From Hyphomicrobiales bacterium (GTDB taxonomy: Bacteria; Pseudomonadota; Alphaproteobacteria; Rhizobiales; Xanthobacteraceae): a stretch of 64,000 bases of DNA. The position numbers and the translations under genes were made by a program. Below are positions 23,838 to 32,479 of the stretch, in pieces. The notes under the pieces are model-generated. The model was given only the letters and a program-made list of their open reading frames with translations. It did no database searches and was not told where the DNA came from. How positions within the stretch are numbered: position 1 is the stretch's first letter; every line of letters starts with the position of its first letter. The stretch is from positions 124,001 to 188,000 of the forward strand of contig JAFKKH010000011.1 of the NCBI GenBank assembly GCA_017305665.1, in the 5' to 3' direction.

Positions 23838-24470
23838 ATGCGCCGTCCCCGCTTCATCGCCGAACACGCCCGGAATGCTCGGGGCCTCTTGGGCCGGGTA
23901 ATCGCATTCATCATGGCTCGCGAAACCTGGAGGCAAAATCTGCGCGTGATGGATGCGCTTGGGATCGAGCAAAGCGATCGCATCCTCGATGTCGGCTGCG
24001 CACACGGACGTAGCCTGGCCGAACTGGCCAACCGCGCCGCGAGGGGACGTGTCGTTGGCGTGGATCCCTCCGAGCTGATGGTGGAGATCGCAACGCGGTG
24101 CAACCGGTCGCACGTCATGGCCGATCGCGTTGGCGTGGTCCTTGCGAGCGCGGAATCCCTGCCGTTCCCCGACGACACCTTCGACAAGGTGCTGTGCGTA
24201 CACGTGCTCTACTTCTGGAGGGATCTCGACAGGTGCCTGAGCGAGACCGCCCGCGTCTTGAAGCCGGGGAGCCGTTTGGGATTGTTGTTCCGGACCAAAG
24301 CCGACCTGGCCGCCGTTGCGTCGTTTCCACCCGAAATCTACCGCTTTCCGGCGCTCGCTGAAGTGGCGGCAGCTCTCGAACAGGCAGACCTCAATCGCCA
24401 CGCCGCGAGCGATTGCAAGAACGAGCCTGTCCTCCTGTTGGCGGAGAAACGACGCGTTCAGACCGGATAA
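23838..24470 (+). CDS. class I SAM-dependent methyltransferase
   Basis: Methyltransferase of 210 residues. Motif I is ILDVGCAHGRSLAELA, motif II region RVVGVDPSELMVEIA, then VLASAESLPFPDDTFDKVLC and LSETARVLKPGSRLGLLF, the usual Methyltransf_11 layout. It lacks the Cys residues of ArsM, so arsenic methylation is unlikely. Substrate unknown. The weak ribosome site and GC-rich codon use match the rest of the accessory block. Confidence 0.82.
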   Translation: MRRPRFIAEHARNARGLLGRVIAFIMARETWRQNLRVMDALGIEQSDRILDVGCAHGRSLAELANRAARGRVVGVDPSELMVEIATRCNRSHVMADRVGVVLASAESLPFPDDTFDKVLCVHVLYFWRDLDRCLSETARVLKPGSRLGLLFRTKADLAAVASFPPEIYRFPALAEVAAALEQADLNRHAASDCKNEPVLLLAEKRRVQTG

Positions 24471-25164
24471 TGATCTGCTCGGCGCAAGCGATCAGGTCGA
24501 TACGATCCCGACCAGACGTGTATCCGCGCCGGATAGAAACGAGGCTCAACGAACTTATGAAGCTGCACGATGAACCGGAAAGCGTCGCGTTGAAAACTCT
24601 CCCGGCACTGCAGGACCAGATCGCGCCGAGCAACCCGCCAACGTTCCGCCCCCATCTCGCGAAGAGTCGTGTTGCTCCGCCCCCACGAGGCGACACCCTT
24701 CCGGAGATCGCAGAACGTGATCTGCTAGAGAGCGTTGCTGACGGAAACATGGATTTTGCGCACGCGCGCATTGAGACGACATGGTGGTTTCCTGAAGGAT
24801 TCCTCGTCCACAATTTAGAGTGCGACCCGGCGCACGCAGTGGTCGTCGTCGTGAGTACCAACTCGCCACATGCTCATACCGGCGATCGGATCGTCGTCGA
24901 CACGTCTTGACTTGCATGCGCTGCTTGAAAGCCACGGCGGTCAGGCCGCCGTGGCTTGGCCCGCGGACTAGGGAGCGGACCTCCTCGATGTCGACCAGGA
25001 CCGACATGAGCCGCGCTCAGAGGTTATTGGCCTGTCGCGTGACGAATGGCGTCGGCGTGCCCTGCCATTCAAGCCGCCAGATTCCGCCTTGCCACAAGTT
25101 TTGCACGAGAAAGGGACGGATGGGAATTGCGAGAAATCATTCCTGCATCTGATGTCCAGGCCCT
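24471..25164. other. stretch with no recognised gene
   Basis: Open frames exist on both strands (for example 24556-24910 plus), but their translations show no family motif and codon use favours neither strand. It forms the right border of the GC-rich accessory block; the first FixK-type box of the next region is at 25165. Confidence 0.4.
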
Positions 25165-25178
25165 TTGATTCGGATCAA
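25165..25178 (+). promoter_or_regulatory. FixK/FNR-type box before BON gene
   Basis: TTGATTCGGATCAA, 55 bases before the ATG at 25234. Confidence 0.75.
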
Positions 25179-25233
25179 GGTCTACTCTTCCTCATGGGCA
25201 GACAATATTGCTGTCAACCCTATGGAGGTAACC

Positions 25234-25887
25234 ATGACCGACTCTCAATTGCGGCAAGATATTATCGATGAGTTCGAATTCGACCCGAGTTTTAGCGGCG
25301 AGCATGTTGGCGTCGCAGTCGACAAGAACGTCGTAAGTCTAACAGGACACGTGAACAGCTATGCAGAAAAAGTTGCCGCGATCGCAGCAGCCCAGCGAGT
25401 CAAGGGCGTCCGCGCAGTCGCCGAGAATATCGAAGTGCGCTATCCGTTCCAGAAGAAGACGGCAGATGATCAAATCGCCAAACGTGCAACCGATGTTTTA
25501 GATTGGGACGTTTTTGTCCCTAAAGGCTCGGTAGACGTCCTTGTGCAGGATGGTTGGGTTACCTTGAGCGGGCGCGTAGGTTGGAACTACAGTAAAACCG
25601 CAGCCGAAGATGACGTACGCAAATTATCCGGCGTGCTCGGGGTCACAAACAAGATTTCCATCACACAACCCACGGTCGAACCGTTGACCGTAAAGAACAA
25701 GATCGAGTCTGCTCTCAAGCGACATGCTGAGATCGAAGCAAAAGAGATCCAGATCACTGTGCGGAACGGCAACAAGGTAGTGCTTGAAGGCAGAGTCGAC
25801 ACCTGGGAAGAACGTCGGGCTGTCGAAAATGCGGCTTGGTCAGCTGCGGGCGTCGCATCTGTTGAAGATCATCTGACAATTTCCTGA
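25234..25887 (+). CDS. triple BON-domain protein
   Basis: Protein of 217 residues made of three BON domains (about 1-72, 78-145, 150-217), each with the VxLxGxV core: VVSLTGHVNSYAEKVAAIAA, VTLSGRVGWNYSKTAAEDDV, VVLEGRVDTWEERRAVENAA. BON domains bind phospholipid membranes; proteins like OsmY protect the envelope during osmotic stress. No signal peptide is seen, so this one may be cytoplasmic. TGGAGGTAACC is a strong ribosome site. Followed by a good terminator. Confidence 0.9.
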   Translation: MTDSQLRQDIIDEFEFDPSFSGEHVGVAVDKNVVSLTGHVNSYAEKVAAIAAAQRVKGVRAVAENIEVRYPFQKKTADDQIAKRATDVLDWDVFVPKGSVDVLVQDGWVTLSGRVGWNYSKTAAEDDVRKLSGVLGVTNKISITQPTVEPLTVKNKIESALKRHAEIEAKEIQITVRNGNKVVLEGRVDTWEERRAVENAAWSAAGVASVEDHLTIS

Positions 25888-25895
25888 GCGTTGGA

Positions 25896-25925
25896 CTCGC
25901 GACGATCCTAACGGGTCGTCGCGAG
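25896..25925 (+). terminator. strong hairpin after BON gene
   Basis: CTCGCGACGATCC pairs with GGGTCGTCGCGAG (13 pairs, one wobble) around TAAC, then AATTCTTGT. Confidence 0.7.
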
Positions 25926-26071
25926 AATTCTTGTGATGGGCTTCACGCTTCAGCATCGCTGCGGTGAACTTCACAGGTGTCTGGATTGTTGCAACTCCGC
26001 GTCAGGTTCGCTGGCTGCAATTGCGGCGCTATGCCGTCAGGTCATGGTCAATACAACACGCTAACACCGAC

Positions 26072-26085
26072 TTGATTTGGATCAA
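26072..26085 (+). promoter_or_regulatory. FixK/FNR-type box before cytochrome c copy
   Basis: TTGATTTGGATCAA, 63 bases before the ATG at 26149. Confidence 0.78.
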
Positions 26086-26148
26086 AGAGCAACCTGCCCC
26101 GAACGACTACTCAGAACTTGCTCTGCTCTTAAGGATCGGTGCGCGACG

Positions 26149-26463
26149 ATGCTACGGCTGGCTCGACAAATATCTTTCACGTTGTTGCTAATGACGCCAG
26201 CGGTGGCCATGTCACCGGCCGAACAGCGTGGTAGGACGTTTGCAATCAACAATTGCTCCAGATGTCATTCCGTGGATCGCGCAACGGCAAGCCCGCTAAG
26301 GATCGCACCTCCATTCAGAATCCTGCACCTGCGATACCCGATAGAGAATCTCGGCGAAGCGCTCGCTGAAGGCATTTCGACAGGACACCCTACGATGCCA
26401 GAGTTCGTACTCGATCCAGATCAGATTCATGATCTGCTGTCATATCTGAAAAGTCTTGAGTGA
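26149..26463 (+). CDS. small periplasmic c-type cytochrome (copy 2)
   Basis: 104 residues, near-identical after the signal peptide to the cytochrome at 5718: SPAEQRGRTFAINNCSRCHS with heme site CSRCH, APPFRIL, and GISTGHPTMPEF with the presumed Met ligand. The start at 26149 aligns with the paralogue and gives a clean signal peptide (QISFTLLLMTPAVA); the in-frame upstream extension overlaps the box and is not believed. Likely periplasmic electron carrier under low oxygen. Confidence 0.9.
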   Translation: MLRLARQISFTLLLMTPAVAMSPAEQRGRTFAINNCSRCHSVDRATASPLRIAPPFRILHLRYPIENLGEALAEGISTGHPTMPEFVLDPDQIHDLLSYLKSLE

Positions 26464-26467
26464 GTTT

Positions 26468-27574
26468 CTAAGGTAAAGTCTGGACGGTCCACTCGATCAT
26501 ATCTTTCGCGATCCTTCCAAATGCCGCGCTAAACGCCACCGCCGCCTCCGCCGGCACGATCTGATCAAACGTCTCACTTTGCTCAAAGAGGCGCGCTGCG
26601 ACAACATCGCCATTCTTGTTCACGAGCCGCGCCGATAGTCCGAGCTCGGCAGCAGGCTTAGTCGCGACTGAAATGCGAAACCGCCTGACATCAATCAGAA
26701 GCTGGAAATCGGACTGCCCGGCTTCGGGAATTCGAAGTGGCGCATGTAAGATGTCGTAATTTTCGAAACTGTCGATCAGCCGCGCTTGAACAAGCTTTGG
26801 CAGATCGTCAGCCCACATCGCCTGGGCGAAGCCCGGATAGTCTTGCGCAGGAGAGAACAGGAAGCGCTGCGTCTCCAGCATTGTGACTGCGGTCGGCATT
26901 GGAATAGCAAGTCGTCCATTGATCGTTTTGGCCGGCGCTCCCCGACTCTGCAGAGCGTGCAGATCGTAAACGACCTTCGGTGGCGGCGCCGTTACGCCCG
27001 TCATCCGCTCAAGACCACCGACGATACCATCAAGCTTGGTGGTATTTCGTGCTAGTCCTTCGGAAAACACTTTGAAATTGGCGATGGTATCCTTCAGCGG
27101 TTCGGCGTTCTCCGCGAGAACGGAATCCACCCGGCGCAAGGCATCGCGAGCCGCCTGCGTCATGCCTTGGCCTGCCCCCGGCTCAGCCATGAGAGTCGGT
27201 ATCTGGCCATGGTCCTCTCGCAGAGTGCCGCCTTCGAGTGCAATGACCGGAACGCCGGTCAGTCCCTGAAATTCCAACCCAACTCTTGTGTCGGCGTGGA
27301 CCGGCGTCGTCGACGCCACCGAAACGGTGGCCTTGACGCCGCGCGGATAGTCCGGTGTGAGGTGTAGTGCGGTGACTTCTCCGACCCGAATGCCGTTGAA
27401 CAGGACGGCAGCGCCCACCAAAAGTCCTGGCACCGAACCCTCGAACTGAACGTGATAGCTCGCGCGCGGACCAAGGCCACCGGTGTTGTGAAGCCAATAG
27501 ACGAAGCCGAAAACGGCAGCGATGGCAGCGAGCACAAAGGCCCCGACAATAACGAATGGAGCTCGAGTTTCCAT
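26468..27574 (-). CDS. MCE (MlaD-like) protein fused to auxiliary lipoprotein-type domain
   Basis: Periplasmic substrate-binding part of an MCE lipid transporter, 368 residues. One N-terminal membrane anchor (FVIVGAFVLAAIAAVFGFVY), then the MCE domain about 38-115 (YHVQFEGSVPGLLVGAAVLF, GIRVGEVTALHLTPDYPRGV, GLTGVPVIALEGG), a helical stretch to about 195, and from about 200 a domain like the ABC auxiliary component/PqiC-type lipoprotein (YDLHALQ, FLFSPAQDYPGF, LLIDVRRFRI). In most species the last domain is a separate lipoprotein, so this is a fusion. Third gene of the mlaE-F-D operon. Confidence 0.85.
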   Translation of the reverse strand: METRAPFVIVGAFVLAAIAAVFGFVYWLHNTGGLGPRASYHVQFEGSVPGLLVGAAVLFNGIRVGEVTALHLTPDYPRGVKATVSVASTTPVHADTRVGLEFQGLTGVPVIALEGGTLREDHGQIPTLMAEPGAGQGMTQAARDALRRVDSVLAENAEPLKDTIANFKVFSEGLARNTTKLDGIVGGLERMTGVTAPPPKVVYDLHALQSRGAPAKTINGRLAIPMPTAVTMLETQRFLFSPAQDYPGFAQAMWADDLPKLVQARLIDSFENYDILHAPLRIPEAGQSDFQLLIDVRRFRISVATKPAAELGLSARLVNKNGDVVAARLFEQSETFDQIVPAEAAVAFSAAFGRIAKDMIEWTVQTLP

Positions 27575-27577
27575 TGT

Positions 27578-28348
27578 TCAACTCGCCTGATGTTGCAGCA
27601 TTTGGGAGCGCTTGCCATGGAAATAGGCTCGCACCCATGGATGCTCGGATTGGAGCAGGTCTTGCATCGGGCCAATTGCCACGATCTTGCCGTCCGCTAG
27701 TGCCGCCACGCGGTCGCATACGGTATTGAGGCTCGCGAGGTCATGTGTAACCATGAACACCGTCAACCCCAGTGTTTCTTGCAACGTCTTGATCAGAACG
27801 TCGAAATCACCGGCCGCGATCGGGTCGAGGCCGGATGTCGGCTCATCCAGAAATACGATCGCGGGATCAAGCGCGAGGGCACGCGCCAGCGCTACACGCT
27901 TGGTCATGCCGCCGGAGAGTTCGGAAGGGAACTTATCGCCATCCTCGGGCTTGAGCCCGACCATTTCGAGCTTGGCGATGGCAATCTCGTCCATCAGCAC
28001 CTCCGAGAGAGTGAGGTTCTCGCGCAACGGAAACTGGACGTTTTGGCGCACGGTCAACGACGAAAACAGCGCACCCTGCTGAAACAGGATGCCCCACTGC
28101 TTAGCGCCTCCCGAGATCCTTCCGGCACCGGCCGCGACGCCCATGATTTCGATTTCTCCGTGCCGCCTCGGAATCAGACCGATGATGGTTCGCATCAAGA
28201 CCGACTTGCCGCCACCGGAGGCACCGACAAGGCCCAGAATTTCTCCCCTTCGCACGTCGAGCGCGAGATGATCGATCACAACGTTCCGGCCGAATCCTAC
28301 GACAAGGTCTCGGACGCGGATTGCGAACTGCCCATCCATATTCTGCAT
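27578..28348 (-). CDS. MlaF-type ABC ATPase
   Basis: Cytoplasmic ATPase of 256 residues. Walker A GASGGGKSVLMRTI, signature LSGGMTKRVALARALALDP, Walker B IVFLDEPTSGLDP, switch His in VTHDL. The LSGGM-x-KRV form is typical of MCE (Mla/Ttg2) ATPases. It would energise phospholipid movement between the membranes. Its start lies 2 bases after the permease stop. Confidence 0.92.
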   Translation of the reverse strand: MQNMDGQFAIRVRDLVVGFGRNVVIDHLALDVRRGEILGLVGASGGGKSVLMRTIIGLIPRRHGEIEIMGVAAGAGRISGGAKQWGILFQQGALFSSLTVRQNVQFPLRENLTLSEVLMDEIAIAKLEMVGLKPEDGDKFPSELSGGMTKRVALARALALDPAIVFLDEPTSGLDPIAAGDFDVLIKTLQETLGLTVFMVTHDLASLNTVCDRVAALADGKIVAIGPMQDLLQSEHPWVRAYFHGKRSQMLQHQAS

Positions 28349-28350
28349 CG

Positions 28351-29487
28351 TTACATTCCGACCGACGCAAAAAATACCGCGAACAAACCATCAAGCACGA
28401 TTACAAGAAAGATCGATTTAACCACCGATGTCGTGGTCTGCCTGCCGAGCGATTCGGCACTCCCTTTCACCCGCAAGCCTTCGCTGCAAGCGACGACCCC
28501 GATCGCCAGCGCCATGAACGGCGCCTTGATGATACCCACCTCGAAACTGTTGATGGACACCGCCTCGTGCAGACGAGCGAGAAAGATGGCCGGCCCCATG
28601 CCGCCGTAGAATTGCGCCACTAGCCCGCCTCCATAGAGCGCGGCCATCGAGCCGATGAAGCTCAAAATCGGAAGTGCACAGACAAGCGCGATGATACGCG
28701 GCAAGATCAACACTTCAACGGGATCAAGTCCCATAGTCGAGAGCGCGTCTATCTCCTCACGCATCTTCATGGAGCCTAGCTCAGCCGTATAGGCACTTCC
28801 CGAACGGCCGGCGACCATGATCGCAACGATCAATACACCGAGTTCACGCAGCACAAGGATACCGACCATGTCCACGACGTAGGAATCCGCGCCGAACTTG
28901 CGAAAGTGGAAAATTCCTTGCTGCGCGATAATGGCCCCGATCAGGAACGTTATCAGAACGATAATCGGAATTGCCTGCCAGCCGACCTTATAGAGCTGAT
29001 AGACTAGGGACGTGACTCGGAGCGCGCGCGGCCGCCGCAAAACACCAAACAGCGCCACGAAGAACGCGCCCAACATTTGCAGAAATACGGCGATGTCCTC
29101 ACGCGCGCCGATGGTGGAGCGGCCGACTTCGCTGATCATCCCAACGAGAGGATTCGGTTCGTGTCGCGGCTCCGGCTTGCGACGATTGACCTCACGAACT
29201 TCCTCGATGAGATTGACGTATTTGGCGGCCACATCAATCATATCAGCGCGATGTCCCGCCAAGACAATCCGCCGCTTGATTCTTTCAAACAGCCAGGCGC
29301 CCAGCGTGTCGAGTTCACTAACCTCAGCCATATCGAGCCTGACAATCTGAGCGCGATCCAGCTCAGGCGCGATGGCGTCGGCAAGTGGCTCAAGCGTGGT
29401 CCCATTAGCCGCTGTCCAGGACCCACTGGCGCGCAGGTCAAGATGGTCGCCCGATATTGTCGCCGTTAGCGCAGGTGTAGTCGCCAC
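28351..29487 (-). CDS. MlaE-type permease with N-terminal STAS domain
   Basis: 378 residues. Residues 1-105 form a STAS-like domain (LDMAEVSELDTLGAWLFERI), the role of MlaB in E. coli, here fused. From about 150 the MlaE permease follows: YQLYKVGWQAIPIIVLITFL, AYTAELGSMKMREEIDALST (coupling helix with EEIDAL) and FGIIKAPFMALAIG-type C-terminal helices. GTG start with AAGGA in front. Operon head of a retained-phospholipid transporter; a weak FixK-type site lies 55 bases upstream. Confidence 0.9.
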   Translation of the reverse strand: MATTPALTATISGDHLDLRASGSWTAANGTTLEPLADAIAPELDRAQIVRLDMAEVSELDTLGAWLFERIKRRIVLAGHRADMIDVAAKYVNLIEEVREVNRRKPEPRHEPNPLVGMISEVGRSTIGAREDIAVFLQMLGAFFVALFGVLRRPRALRVTSLVYQLYKVGWQAIPIIVLITFLIGAIIAQQGIFHFRKFGADSYVVDMVGILVLRELGVLIVAIMVAGRSGSAYTAELGSMKMREEIDALSTMGLDPVEVLILPRIIALVCALPILSFIGSMAALYGGGLVAQFYGGMGPAIFLARLHEAVSINSFEVGIIKAPFMALAIGVVACSEGLRVKGSAESLGRQTTTSVVKSIFLVIVLDGLFAVFFASVGM

Positions 29488-29542
29488 AATGTCGTTCCTT
29501 GATGACTTCGCAATCTTCTATGCGGCTCTCCGAAATTGCTTA

Positions 29543-29556
29543 TTGACCTGCCTCAA
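29543..29556 (-). promoter_or_regulatory. FixK/FNR-type site before mla-type operon
   Basis: TTGACCTGCCTCAA, good outer bases but weak centre, 55 bases before the GTG at 29487; 32 bases from the next site. Confidence 0.5.
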
Positions 29557-29574
29557 ACACGTCGCCTGACCCTG

Positions 29575-29588
29575 TTGATGCAAATCAA
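29575..29588 (+). promoter_or_regulatory. FixK/FNR-type box before DUF883/RNA-salvage operon
   Basis: TTGATGCAAATCAA, 56 bases before the ATG at 29645. Confidence 0.75.
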
Positions 29589-29644
29589 TGATGCATCCTC
29601 CGGCCGGTCTAGATTTGATATTGGCTGCAAAGAGGGCAACGCCG

Positions 29645-29920
29645 ATGCTTCGATCAAGCTACTTACAGAACGAGCTACAAACTCTGAAGGGCGAGGTGTC
29701 ACATCTGTTGAATAGGACAGGTGACAATTTTTTTGACGCCGCAAAGAGCCGCGCCGACGACCTTGCCGACAAGATCAAGACCGCTCTGGACGAGCTCGGT
29801 AGCATGCTCGATACGGAGGAAAATCGTATTGAGGCGTTGATCGCGGAGCGGCCGATCGCAACGACAGCAAGCTCATTCGCGCTCGGCGTGGTCGTCGGCT
29901 TCATGCTGGGGAAACATTGA
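29645..29920 (+). CDS. ElaB/YqjD-like (DUF883) membrane-anchored protein
   Basis: 91 residues: long amphipathic coiled helix (LQNELQTLKGEVSHLLNRTG, DDLADKIKTALDELGSMLD) and a C-terminal membrane anchor SFALGVVVGFMLGKH. E. coli homologues tether ribosomes to the membrane in stationary phase. The start at 29645 fits the box distance. Next gene begins one base after its stop. Confidence 0.78.
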   Translation: MLRSSYLQNELQTLKGEVSHLLNRTGDNFFDAAKSRADDLADKIKTALDELGSMLDTEENRIEALIAERPIATTASSFALGVVVGFMLGKH

Positions 29921-29921
29921 A

Positions 29922-30404
29922 ATGAACAGCGATGCGATCGTCAGAAGCCTTCGCGCGCTGTGGCGCTCCGATCGGATCATTGCTGATATCCGCTTGCACC
30001 AGATGTTGACCGGCCTCGGCTTGCGTGCATTCGCCGCTCTGATTGCCGTGTTCGGCTTGCTGATGCTGGAATTGTCCGCCTACTTTGCCCTGGTCCAGGT
30101 CTGGAATGCGATCCTGGCGGCCGCCGTTCTCGGAGGAATCAATTTCACAATTGCGGCGATATTTCTCGTGATTGCTGCACGCTCACCCGCCAGCCGAGAG
30201 CTAGACTTAGCCACCGAGGTTCATGGCTCCGCCGTGGAAGCACTTCAGTTGGAGGTGCGCTCGATGCAATCGCATCTCGCCGGAGCGATACATCATCCGC
30301 TGAACAGCACATTACCGGCGCTAATAGTGCCGCTAATCATGCTGGTGATCAGAAGCCTGAAGTCAAAAGCTGCTGACAAACCGATGCCGCCAGCCAAAGG
30401 CTGA
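29922..30404 (+). CDS. YqjE/phage-holin-III-like membrane protein
   Basis: 160 residues, with two central helices (FAALIAVFGLLMLELSAYFA and ILAAAVLGGINFTIAAIFLV) and a C-terminal helix TLPALIVPLIMLVI. The pair DUF883 + this protein mirrors E. coli yqjD-yqjE, so it is an envelope partner rather than a phage lysis gene. Function unknown. Confidence 0.72.
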   Translation: MNSDAIVRSLRALWRSDRIIADIRLHQMLTGLGLRAFAALIAVFGLLMLELSAYFALVQVWNAILAAAVLGGINFTIAAIFLVIAARSPASRELDLATEVHGSAVEALQLEVRSMQSHLAGAIHHPLNSTLPALIVPLIMLVIRSLKSKAADKPMPPAKG

Positions 30405-30443
30405 TAACGCCGATCTTCGTTTCAATAAAAAGGTGTTCGCGAT

Positions 30444-30854
30444 ATGTCGAAAACTCAATCAAAACCGATTCTGAATACCTCTCTGCCGGCACAATTCCGG
30501 CAGATTCGTCTCGAGCTTGCGCGTGAACCCGATCACCCCGAGGGAGAGCACGGTGTCGCCTATACGATCATTGCACCTTTGAATCCCGATGGGCGTATCG
30601 ACCCTAAGCTATGGAAATCGCACCGTGATGCTTGTCGGGTCGCACGTCGGCGCTCCAAGGAGGCAGATCAGCTTGGCCATCTGGTTCATCGTCCCGGCGG
30701 GAATTGGGAGTTCCACTATAACGGCAGCGCCAATCTGCCCGACGAAAGCGGCTACCACTTTGCAGACGAGCATTTTGTTGTCGGCGAATATGTCTCTGTG
30801 AGCGAGCGCGGCAAGGTGCATACCTATCGTGTGACATCAGTCGAACGCCTGTAG
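30444..30854 (+). CDS. conserved-looking hypothetical protein
   Basis: 136 residues, soluble, no signal peptide. Begins MSKTQSKPILNTSLPAQFRQ; contains RRSKEADQLGHLVHRPGGNW and FHYNGSANLPDESGYHFADE, then a beta-rich C terminus FVVGEYVSVSERGKVHTYRV. I do not recognise the family. Its place between the DUF883/YqjE-like pair and AMP phosphorylase, in one strand with short gaps, suggests a shared transcript. Confidence 0.65.
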   Translation: MSKTQSKPILNTSLPAQFRQIRLELAREPDHPEGEHGVAYTIIAPLNPDGRIDPKLWKSHRDACRVARRRSKEADQLGHLVHRPGGNWEFHYNGSANLPDESGYHFADEHFVVGEYVSVSERGKVHTYRVTSVERL

Positions 30855-30925
30855 CGCAGCGAGATGTCGCTGACGTGGGCTCCCTTTTGCCATTGGCCAT
30901 CGAAACCTGAAGAAAACCACCTGCG

Positions 30926-32479
30926 ATGTCCGATGATAGCAACACCCCCACATCTCGCGCGCGATTGAGAGTACGCCAGGTGAGCCTGGATACTGGTCGC
31001 GAAAACGTGGTTGTTATTTCACGCCATTCCCGGGCGTTGCGAGCCGATATCTTCCGCGGCTTTAGCCGCGTGGAGTTGCAAACAGGTTCGAAAGTGCTGC
31101 TGGCAACTCTGCTAATAACTGACGATGATACTCTCGTTGGCCCCGACGATGTCGGCTTATCCGAGCCGGCCTTTCAGCGCTTTTGTGAGCCTCTGGGTGC
31201 CTCGGTCACGATTGGTCCTTCAGCTTCTCCCGAAAGCCTCGATGCCGTTCGTGCCAAGATCCAGGGTCAAGTCCTCCAGTCTGCGGAGATCGAGGCCATC
31301 ATCGGTGACGTCACCCATTATCGCTACTCCGACATGGAGATCGCAGCGTTTCTTATCGGATCGGCAAGTTTCATGACCAGCGGCGAACTGATTGCCCTGG
31401 TGAAGGCCATGGCAAACGCCGGCACACAGTTAAAGTGGTCAAACCCTATCGTTGTCGACAAGCATTGCATTGGCGGCATTCCGGGCAACCGTACCTCAAT
31501 GATCGCGGTTCCGATCGTGGCGGCGCACGGACTTACGATCCCCAAGACATCCTCGCGGGCGATCACCTCGCCCGCCGGCACCGCCGACACCATGGAGGTA
31601 CTCGCCAGAGTCGATGTCAACGTCGACGAGATGAGGGAGATTGTTGCCGCATGCCGAGGCTGCCTGGTTTGGGGCGGGCACGTCAATCTCTCGCCGGCTG
31701 ATGATATTCTGATCTCCGTAGAACGACCACTCAGTCTCGATATCCGCGAGCAGATGGTGGCTTCCATCATGTCAAAGAAGGTCGCCGCCGGCGCCACTCA
31801 TCTGCTGATTGATCTGCCGGTCGGCCCAACAGCAAAAGTAGTTAGCTCTGCCGAAGCGATGCGGCTACGAAAGCTGTTTGAATTTGTCGGCGACCACTTC
31901 GGAATTACTGTGGAAGCGATCATGACCGACGGGCGCCAGCCGATCGGTCGAGGCATTGGCCCAGTGTTTGAAGTCGAAGACGTCATGTCGGTGCTGGCCA
32001 ACAACGCCACTGCCCCCGCCGACCTGCGCGAGAAGTCACTACGTCTAGCGGCGCATCTTCTGGAATACGACCCCCAATTGCGAGGTGGAGCTGGCTACGC
32101 CCGCGCACGAGAATTGCTCGAGAGCGGCGCGGCAATGAGGCAAATGCAGGCAATAATCGATGCCCAGGGGCCCTCGAACTGCCGTACCGATGTTGGCAAA
32201 CTCACTTTCGACGTTCTCGCAGCGAACGACGGTACGATTTCCGAAATTGACTGTCTGCGATTGAATCGCCTCGCCCGCACCGCAGGCGCGCCAATCGACA
32301 AAGGCGCTGGCATCAGGATATTCGGAAAAATCGGTGACCACGTCGAGAAAGGGCAGCCGCTCTATCGGATTCATGCATATGACCGGTCAGAACTCGATCT
32401 CGCCACGAGCGCTGCAAAGGCGAACTGCGGTTACACCATCGGTGCCGAACCTCCGATGATCGGAGAGATCACCCCATGA
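30926..32479 (+). CDS. AMP/thymidine phosphorylase-like enzyme
   Basis: 517 residues of the long archaeal-type branch of the pyrimidine/AMP phosphorylase family, which splits NMP with phosphate into base and ribose-1,5-bisphosphate. N-terminal 80-residue extension ([20 protein letters not shown]), alpha domain with [20 protein letters not shown], family signature [20 protein letters not shown], and a C-terminal all-beta part [20 protein letters not shown]. In archaea it works with R15P isomerase and type III Rubisco; neither is seen here, and the next gene is a PRPP synthetase homologue instead. ATGA overlap with that gene. Confidence 0.85.
   Translation: MSDDSNTPTSRARLRVRQVSLDTGRENVVVISRHSRALRADIFRGFSRVELQTGSKVLLATLLITDDDTLVGPDDVGLSEPAFQRFCEPLGASVTIGPSASPESLDAVRAKIQGQVLQSAEIEAIIGDVTHYRYSDMEIAAFLIGSASFMTSGELIALVKAMANAGTQLKWSNPIVVDKHCIGGIPGNRTSMIAVPIVAAHGLTIPKTSSRAITSPAGTADTMEVLARVDVNVDEMREIVAACRGCLVWGGHVNLSPADDILISVERPLSLDIREQMVASIMSKKVAAGATHLLIDLPVGPTAKVVSSAEAMRLRKLFEFVGDHFGITVEAIMTDGRQPIGRGIGPVFEVEDVMSVLANNATAPADLREKSLRLAAHLLEYDPQLRGGAGYARARELLESGAAMRQMQAIIDAQGPSNCRTDVGKLTFDVLAANDGTISEIDCLRLNRLARTAGAPIDKGAGIRIFGKIGDHVEKGQPLYRIHAYDRSELDLATSAAKANCGYTIGAEPPMIGEITP

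Noticed and set aside
23838-24470. ArsM arsenite methyltransferase
   Set aside because: It is near the ars genes but lacks the conserved cysteines needed for As(III) binding.
24413-24910. Plus-strand gene after the methyltransferase
   Set aside because: Open frames exist on both strands with no motif, no ribosome site and a start inside the methyltransferase; unsupported.
29922-30404. Phage holin
   Set aside because: The holin-like label fits the fold, but the neighbour is a DUF883 protein as in yqjD-yqjE and no phage genes are around.
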